Source: Robertkochia sediminum
GTDB lineage: Bacteria > Bacteroidota > Bacteroidia > Flavobacteriales > Flavobacteriaceae
Length of the DNA stretch: 64,000 nucleotides
Reading direction: 5' to 3'
Assembly (NCBI RefSeq): GCF_016786255.1
Contig: NZ_JADMKT010000073.1
Span: 1-64,000 of the forward strand
Part shown: positions 58,718-64,000 of the stretch, piece by piece
Position numbering within the stretch: position 1 is the first letter of the stretch
Layout: each line of letters begins with the position of its first letter
Translations under genes and position numbers: made by a program
The notes under the pieces: model-generated
Databases searched by the model: none
Told to the model about the DNA's origin: nothing
The model's input: the letters and a program-made list of their open reading frames with translations, nothing else

Positions 58718-58756
58718 ATACGGTACTTCATCTTATAAAATAATTAAGCCCTGAAT

Positions 58757-61405
58757 ATGAAAAAGTTCATTAGGATCGCGTTGTTGACATTTAGTTTACT
58801 GATCTCAGCTCTTGTATTGCTGCCCATTCTTTTTAAAGATAAGATCGCGAAGTCTGTGAAGGAACAGATCAATGCACAGGTTAATGCCCGTGTTGATTTT
58901 GAAGATGCCCGCCTGAGCCTGCTTAGTAGCTTTCCGAATATGGCTTTAGGGGTAAAGGGATTAAGCGTCGTGAATATTGCTCCTTTTGAGGGTGACACCC
59001 TCTTTTATGCGGAGCGTATAGACCTCGATATGCCGCTAAAAACGCTTTTTGCCTCCGGGGTAGATCCGTATACCATTTCTCATTTCAAAGTGAGCAGGGC
59101 TCAGGTGAATCTGGTGACTGATGCTGAAGGTCGTGCCAATTACGATATAGCTAAGGCGGATACGGAACAGGATGGGGTTCAAAACACGGCAAATGCTGAA
59201 GCTGCACCTGCCACGGGACTTCGACTGGAGCGCTATGAGTTTGAAGATGTCTCCCTCGTTTATGAAGACCGGGGGCAGTCACTAGTGGTTGCTCTGGATA
59301 GTCTTTACCATAGCGGGAAGGGAGATCTGTCTGCGCAAAACACGGTACTGAGCACCAACAGTAGTGCCTTGCTTACTGTAGTGAACGGGGAGACTACTTA
59401 CCTGAACAGGAATAACATCGACTGGGAGGCAGCTATTGCTATGGACCTCGAGGCGATGACATTCGACTTTAAGGACAATACCGCCCATATCAACAGGCTC
59501 CCACTCATCTTTGAAGGTGGGGTGGCCATGCCCGGAGACGAGATCGCCGTAGACCTCCGTTTTACTGCGCCTTCAACAGAATTCACACGGTTCTTATCCC
59601 TCATTCCCGAGGCTTATTCCGGTGACCTGGAAGGGGTGAACGCCGGCGGACGCTTTACTGTAAAAGGGGAGGTTAATGGGGTGTATCACGAAGAGCGCAT
59701 TCCTCGTTTTGATATCGCTATGGAGGCAGAGAAGGCCTTTTTTAAATATGCCGAAATGCCATTGACCATGGAAGAGATCACCCTGAGAAGCAGGTTGGCC
59801 AATACCACAGAACGGGTGGAGGATACCTACCTGAGGGTGGATACCCTGCATTTTAAGCTGGCAGGAGACCGCATGGATATGGTTATGAAAGCCGAGGCAC
59901 TGGGGGCGTCGCCAAAGATCGAGCTCGATGCTCACGGAGTGCTCAACCTGGAGAACTTTGCCCAACTCATGCCTGCCGAAACCCTACAGGGGCTGCAGGG
60001 GGTACTGAAACTCGATATGAGCTCCGGATTTGATATGGCGGCCATAGAAAGAGAAGATTATGCGGCTATTAGGAACCGCGGTGCTATTGAAGTTACCGGG
60101 ATGAAGTTCAATACACCATACCTGCCTAAGGAAGTGACGGTGGCGTCTGCTGTCATGACCCTGGATGATCGTGTGATGACCCTGAAGGAGTCCCGGTTAA
60201 CCACTGGAAATTCTGACCTGCAATTGCAGGGGCAGATCGACGATTACCTGCAGGCGGTATCAGAAACGGGAGTCGTAAAAGGGACCCTGCGTATGGAATC
60301 AGGGCGTCTTGAGGTGGCTGACCTGGTAGATGTGACTGCTGCTGAGGCAGGTCCTGCAGACAGAGGTGATCAAGAGGGTACGCAGGATGCCGGGGAAGAT
60401 GAAAATGCAAACGAGCCCTTGTTGCCTGCCAACCTGGACCTCACCATTAGGGGTAAGGCGAAAGAGGTGGTTTATGATGATATTACGCTAAACAACGCTT
60501 CGGTGTTCATGAAACTTGCCGATCAGAATCTGGAGATCAGGGAGCTTAGCTCTGAGGTCTTTGGAGGTCGCATTGGTTTGGAGGGAAAACTCAACGGAGC
60601 TACCCATAAGCCCGATTACCAAATGGATATCAAAGCTTCCGGATTTGACCTTGCAGATGCTTTTGCACATATGAACGTGTTGAAGGGTGTAATGCCCCTG
60701 GCGCGTGCCCTTGAAGGGGAACTCAACGGAAGTATACAATTATCGGGATTGCTTGGTAGTGATATGCTACCCGTGCTGAATTCACTCACGGGAGGCCTTG
60801 CCGGAAACCTGACGGTAGAAGAGGTGAAGCAAAGTGAGCTGGGATTCGTACAGTCGCTAAACAGTACCTTGTCGTTCATGGACCTATCAAAACTGGGCGG
60901 AAAGGCCCTGAAAGGCTCTTTTGAATTTCAGGACGGTAAGGTGACTTTACAACCGGTAGCCTTTAACCTCAATGGGGTGGAAGCGACCCTTGGCGGGACT
61001 CATGAATTCGATGGGGCTATGGATTATACCCTTACCCTTCAGATGCCGGCATCTTACCTGGGTAGCGAGGTCTCTGAACTGGCCTCCTCCGTGGGGGTCA
61101 AGGACCTGGATAGCCGAAAGATCCCGGTTGATGTGCTTATTGGAGGCGGAATTAAAGATCCGAAGTTCACGACTAATCTCGATAAGGCTACAGCCAATTT
61201 TATCGCTCAGCTATCTGAAGAAAAGAAAGCAGAACTGGTAGAAAAAGGCAAAGGCGAGCTGGGTAAATTGGTAGAACAGGTGATCGGAGGAGAGGCTAAG
61301 AAGGAAGGTGATTCTGCAGCGACAGACCCGGTAAAAGAGACGGCAAAAGACCTGCTCAACAACCTCTTTAAAAAGAAGAAGAAGGATACTACGAACAAGC
61401 AATAA
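58757..61405 (+). CDS. AsmA family protein
   Basis: The 882-residue protein has an N-terminal membrane anchor (IRIALLTFSLLISALVLLPIL) and a long beta-rich region. The N-terminal AsmA segment reads VNARVDFEDARLSLLSSFPNMALGVKGLSV, and the C-terminal AsmA-like part has MDIKASGFDLADAFAHMNVLKG and GALKGSFEFQDGKVTLQPVAF-like repeats (KALKGSFEFQDGKV here). It is related to bridge-like lipid-transfer proteins that move lipids to the outer membrane or affect its biogenesis. The end is a charged, Lys-rich tail (FKKKKKDTTNKQ). It is the last gene of the sppA run, with a strong terminator just behind. Confidence 0.88.
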   Translation: MKKFIRIALLTFSLLISALVLLPILFKDKIAKSVKEQINAQVNARVDFEDARLSLLSSFPNMALGVKGLSVVNIAPFEGDTLFYAERIDLDMPLKTLFASGVDPYTISHFKVSRAQVNLVTDAEGRANYDIAKADTEQDGVQNTANAEAAPATGLRLERYEFEDVSLVYEDRGQSLVVALDSLYHSGKGDLSAQNTVLSTNSSALLTVVNGETTYLNRNNIDWEAAIAMDLEAMTFDFKDNTAHINRLPLIFEGGVAMPGDEIAVDLRFTAPSTEFTRFLSLIPEAYSGDLEGVNAGGRFTVKGEVNGVYHEERIPRFDIAMEAEKAFFKYAEMPLTMEEITLRSRLANTTERVEDTYLRVDTLHFKLAGDRMDMVMKAEALGASPKIELDAHGVLNLENFAQLMPAETLQGLQGVLKLDMSSGFDMAAIEREDYAAIRNRGAIEVTGMKFNTPYLPKEVTVASAVMTLDDRVMTLKESRLTTGNSDLQLQGQIDDYLQAVSETGVVKGTLRMESGRLEVADLVDVTAAEAGPADRGDQEGTQDAGEDENANEPLLPANLDLTIRGKAKEVVYDDITLNNASVFMKLADQNLEIRELSSEVFGGRIGLEGKLNGATHKPDYQMDIKASGFDLADAFAHMNVLKGVMPLARALEGELNGSIQLSGLLGSDMLPVLNSLTGGLAGNLTVEEVKQSELGFVQSLNSTLSFMDLSKLGGKALKGSFEFQDGKVTLQPVAFNLNGVEATLGGTHEFDGAMDYTLTLQMPASYLGSEVSELASSVGVKDLDSRKIPVDVLIGGGIKDPKFTTNLDKATANFIAQLSEEKKAELVEKGKGELGKLVEQVIGGEAKKEGDSAATDPVKETAKDLLNNLFKKKKKDTTNKQ

Positions 61406-61407
61406 AG

Positions 61408-61440
61408 AAAAAGCCCCGGTCCATGTTCGGGGCTTTTTTT
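61408..61440. terminator. Bidirectional terminator after the AsmA gene
   Basis: AAAAAGCCCCG pairs with CGGGGCTTTTT around GTCCATGTT. It serves the AsmA gene and the convergent LytTR gene, whose stop is at 61472. Confidence 0.9.
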
Positions 61441-61471
61441 ATATGGTTAGGTAAGACCTGCGGGCAATTTC

Positions 61472-62206
61472 CTATTCGGTCTCCGTTATTTCTTCTGTCT
61501 GAAGAATGGTGCTTTTCGCTTCGTTGAGATAGCTGCGGCCGATCGTGTAGCGCTTGCCGCCTATTTCCACACTGTTGCCTTCCAGGGCTTCGATCTTTTC
61601 AAGCGAAACGGTCACCGACCGGTGAATGCGAATAAACTGATTTTCGGGAAGCTCTTCGGTGAAACTACTCAGGGTCTGGTGCACAATATAGCGTCCTTTT
61701 TCGGTAATGATACGAATGTAGTCTTTAAGGCTTTCCACTACAATGATCTCATCAAGGTAGATCTTTTGAAGCTTCTTTTTGTCGATCTTGATGAAGCGAA
61801 AACTCCGGTCTCCGTACGATGGTGCGCTTTCCTTACTTCGGTCCTTTTCGATGAGTTCCTTGGCCTTGTTCACGGCCTTTACAAAGCGGGGAAAGGCTAC
61901 CGGCTTTAACAGGTAATCTGTAACATCCAATTCATAGCCTTCAAGTGCGTACTGCTCGTGGGCGGTGATAAGGATAACCTTAGGCTCAATGTCAAAATCC
62001 TTGAGTAGATTGAGGCCGCTGAGCATGGGCAGGTTGATGTCTAAAAACAACAGGTCTACCGGGTTTTCCCGGAGATATTCACCGGCCTTTACAGCACTGT
62101 TAAAAGTTGCGGTGACCTCCAGAGCATCTATTTCAGCAATGTAGTTTCGAATCACATTAATGGCTAATGGCTCATCGTCGATAATAACACATTTTAATTT
62201 CGTCAT
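61472..62206 (-). CDS. LytTR family response regulator
   Basis: The 244-residue protein has a receiver domain (1-120): CVIIDDEPLAINVIRNYI gives the acidic pair and LLFLDINLPMLSG the phosphoacceptor Asp near residue 53, with KPVAFPRF as the conserved Lys. The C-terminal LytTR DNA-binding domain follows (KKLQKIYLDEIIVVESLKDYIRI and FIRIHRSVTVSLEKIE). The start at ATG 62206 overlaps the kinase stop by 4 bases (ATGA); the longer frame to 62251 lies inside the kinase gene. It forms a two-component pair with the LytS-type kinase and may control the divergent secreted-protein gene at 63407. Confidence 0.93.
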   Translation of the reverse strand: MTKLKCVIIDDEPLAINVIRNYIAEIDALEVTATFNSAVKAGEYLRENPVDLLFLDINLPMLSGLNLLKDFDIEPKVILITAHEQYALEGYELDVTDYLLKPVAFPRFVKAVNKAKELIEKDRSKESAPSYGDRSFRFIKIDKKKLQKIYLDEIIVVESLKDYIRIITEKGRYIVHQTLSSFTEELPENQFIRIHRSVTVSLEKIEALEGNSVEIGGKRYTIGRSYLNEAKSTILQTEEITETE

Positions 62207-63276
62207 GCCGGTATTTTTAATGTTACGCTGTATTCCTTGTCTTTGATACAATTGTTTAATTCGTACGTTCCGGGAGTATAGCTTAGTTCGAGTCGTTTTT
62301 TCACATTTTTCAATCCTATACCTTCGCTATTTCGTCCTGATGATCTGGACCTTTCAGGAGGCAGGGTGTTGGTGACCTTAAAGAGGAGCTCGTTTTTCGT
62401 GATCTGAAAATTGATATGAATATCTGTTCTCTGAAGGTTTTTTGCCGCCCCGTGTTTAAAGCTGTTTTCTACAAAAGAAATGAGTAACATCGGGGGAATG
62501 GTCTTGTTGTCGGGATCGCCCTCTACATTCATTTTAACCTGTACTTGGTCACCATAACGAAGCCTTTCCAGTTCCAGGTAATTGTGAATGCATTCTATTT
62601 CCTGTTTAAGGGGCTGTTTGTGGTGTTTGGTCTGGTAGAGTAAATACCGCATCAGGTCTGAAAGCCTTAAGATCACCTCGGGAGCCTTGTCAGACTTTTC
62701 CATGGTCAATGAGTAGATGTTGTTAAGGGTGTTGAAGAAAAAATGCGGTGAGATCTGAGACCTCAGAAAAAGCAGTTCTGTTTCCAACTGTTCTCTTTGC
62801 AGTACCTTGGCCCGCTGATTCTCTTTAAGCCATTCGATGGTTACCTTGATGGCGGTGACAAAAGATAGCACGTAGATCTCTCCCATCGTAATGGTGATAA
62901 GGTAATTCGGGGTGAGGGTGTCTGTATACTCCGGCCCTTCCGGCCAAACGTTCTTGCTGATGAGGTGGTAGGTGAGTTCGAATTTGAGGTACATCATGCC
63001 GATCACCATGCCGATCACTATCGCGAAGAAGGAAAAATACCTTTTCGATGGAATAAATCGGGGGATCAGGTAGTATATCGTGGTGTAGCAAATAAGGATG
63101 TGTATCGGAAATTCAAGCAGGTTGCCCTTGAGTGAAAAGAGGAAGTCGTCGTAATAGAATCCCCATCGGATTGTGTTGAATAAAAAGTAGATCACCCAAA
63201 AAATGATATGGTGCCAGTAGGAGATCCCGTACTTGAAGTAGCGGGTAAGAGGGGGGGTGGCTTTGAAAATATTCAT
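62203..63276 (-). CDS. LytS/YehU-type sensor histidine kinase
   Basis: The 357-residue kinase has four membrane segments in the first 150 residues (HHIIFWVIYFLFNTIRWGF, ILICYTTIYYLIP, YFSFFAIVIGMVIGMMYL, ITMGEIYVLSFVTAIKVTI) with only short loops outside, then a short coiled coil (ENQRAKVLQREQLETEL). The His_kinase domain carries LRSQISPHFFFNTLNNIYSL with the phosphoacceptor His, RLSDLMRYLLYQT, and the ATPase part PPMLLISFVENSFKHG. In this family the signal is sensed within the membrane. Translation is coupled to the LytTR regulator by a 4-base overlap. Confidence 0.93.
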   Translation of the reverse strand: MNIFKATPPLTRYFKYGISYWHHIIFWVIYFLFNTIRWGFYYDDFLFSLKGNLLEFPIHILICYTTIYYLIPRFIPSKRYFSFFAIVIGMVIGMMYLKFELTYHLISKNVWPEGPEYTDTLTPNYLITITMGEIYVLSFVTAIKVTIEWLKENQRAKVLQREQLETELLFLRSQISPHFFFNTLNNIYSLTMEKSDKAPEVILRLSDLMRYLLYQTKHHKQPLKQEIECIHNYLELERLRYGDQVQVKMNVEGDPDNKTIPPMLLISFVENSFKHGAAKNLQRTDIHINFQITKNELLFKVTNTLPPERSRSSGRNSEGIGLKNVKKRLELSYTPGTYELNNCIKDKEYSVTLKIPA

Positions 63277-63406
63277 AGTTGATCTGGGGTAGCCGACTTT
63301 ACTAAACTCCCGGTGTTTAGCTTTTCAGAATCGTTGTTGGTCTAAATAATGGTTATTGTGATTCTAAAAATATAAATATTTATGACAATCAGACAAAATT
63401 AATTTC

Positions 63407-64000
63407 ATGAGTATCCATAAGTCGGGAGGATTGTTAAGTAGCCCAAATTTAAGGTCTTTGTCTCATGTTAATGGAGCTTTAGGAACCTCTGCCCTCGCGA
63501 GTTTGGTATCGCTACTGCTGCTATTGGTCCCAGGATCTAAAGGCTTTGCCCAGCGACGGGAACTGGTGGTTCCTCAAACCTATGAGGCGTTTTTTGCAGA
63601 TAGTGAGATCGTTATCGATGGAAAGGGCGATGAGCAGGGATGGGAAAAAACGCCGTTTTCCGATAAGTTCATAGATATTGAAGGGGAGATCACGCCGCAA
63701 TTCGAAACGCGAATGAAAATGCTTTGGGATGAGCACTACCTGTACTTTTATGCCGAAATGGAGGAGCCTCACGTATGGGGTACGCTGAAGCAACGAGATA
63801 CCGTGATCTTTTATAACAACGACTTTGAGATCTTTATCGATCCGGATGGGGACACGCACGAATATTACGAGTTTGAAATGAATGCCCTCAATACCGTTTG
63901 GGATCTGCTGCTGGTAAAACCCTACCGAAACGGGGGTAGCGTTCTCGATCATTGGAATATTAACGGACTAAAAACCGCAGTGCATATAGACGGGTCGCTT
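63407..64000 (+). CDS. Secreted CBM9-like carbohydrate-binding family protein (cut by window edge)
   Basis: This frame opens at ATG 63407 and is open to base 64000 (198 residues). After an unusually long N-region (28 residues) comes a hydrophobic stretch ending GSKGFAQ, a signal peptide. The mature part has IVIDGKGDEQGWEKTPFSDKFIDIEG, MKMLWDEHYLYFYAEMEEPHVWG, YNNDFEIFIDPDGDTHEYYEFEMNALNTVWDLLL, which is the pattern of family 9-like carbohydrate-binding modules found in outer-membrane and secreted glycan proteins. The rest of the protein is beyond the window. It diverges from the LytS/LytTR pair across 130 bases, which may regulate it. The start could also lie a little downstream, given the long N-region. 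Confidence 0.8.
   Translation, partial: MSIHKSGGLLSSPNLRSLSHVNGALGTSALASLVSLLLLLVPGSKGFAQRRELVVPQTYEAFFADSEIVIDGKGDEQGWEKTPFSDKFIDIEGEITPQFETRMKMLWDEHYLYFYAEMEEPHVWGTLKQRDTVIFYNNDFEIFIDPDGDTHEYYEFEMNALNTVWDLLLVKPYRNGGSVLDHWNINGLKTAVHIDGSL

Noticed and set aside
1-64000. CRISPR array
   Set aside because: No regularly spaced 25-40 bp repeats with unique spacers occur. The tandem repeats found have periods of 7-8 bp without spacers.

Overview
The window looks like ordinary chromosome from a marine-type member of the Flavobacteriaceae (phylum Bacteroidota). The evidence is: core genes in flavobacterial arrangements (ftsX-DUF3098-uppP-truB, a folK-deoxynucleoside kinase fusion, a DNA polymerase III alpha subunit with an N-terminal proofreading exonuclease, an OlsF-type double acyltransferase); a secreted metalloprotease with a C-terminal type IX secretion sorting domain; and many promoters of the Bacteroidota kind, with a -7 box TAnnTTTG and, in the best cases, TTG or TTTG 18-19 bp upstream. 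Base composition is moderate and no rRNA operon, CRISPR array or intact insertion sequence is visible.

Layout. 1-1009: the 5' part of a leftward tyrosine-recombinase gene, a 12-bp inverted repeat just upstream of its start, and a tRNA-Leu(CAA) whose 3' end faces it, which is the usual look of one end of an integrated element. 1155-8000: prs, rplY and pth, then a large secreted reprolysin-like protease and a co-transcribed FN3 lipoprotein on the other strand. 8069-18929: ribF, an HTTM membrane protein, serS, a TPR protein, DUF4286, rsmA, mgtE, a serA-like dehydrogenase and four small genes ending in an ArsR-type regulator. 18972-24182: olsF, aspartate kinase and a GNAT gene (leftward), diverging from fbp, then a TerB-like gene. 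24183-24980: a gene-free stretch rich in short repeats. 24981-33295: dnaE, trxA, a palindromic repeat, a HIT protein, a zinc-ribbon/histidine kinase pair, a flavin reductase and DUF3127.

33559-42032: aat, mscS, tag, a thioredoxin-like gene, a TonB-like gene, the truB-uppP-DUF3098-ftsX cluster, panE and DUF58. 42070-43443: tRNA-Asp and two or three tiny genes of unknown function around a perfect 18-bp palindrome. 43445-50694: the most accessory-like part, with a formylglycine-generating enzyme and an arylsulfatase, a PaiB-like flavoprotein, a short arsR-DUF6428 unit, a secreted unknown and a zinc alcohol dehydrogenase. 50695-51349: a second repeat cluster and a tRNA-Gly/tRNA-Leu(UAA) transcription unit. 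51386-64000: mutS, a TrmH-type methyltransferase, folK-dNK, sppA, a queuosine-precursor transporter, an AsmA protein, a LytTR two-component pair, and the start of a secreted CBM9-like protein.

Most of the window is housekeeping. The points most worth a second look are the inverted repeat at the integrase start (a possible invertible switch or folded leader), two matching LacI/PurR-like palindromes that overlap the -33 regions of fbp and of an unknown small gene, the tiny-gene cluster after tRNA-Asp, the arsR-DUF6428 unit, and the two intergenic clusters that share an 8-bp-period repeat. No clearly new multi-gene system is evident.
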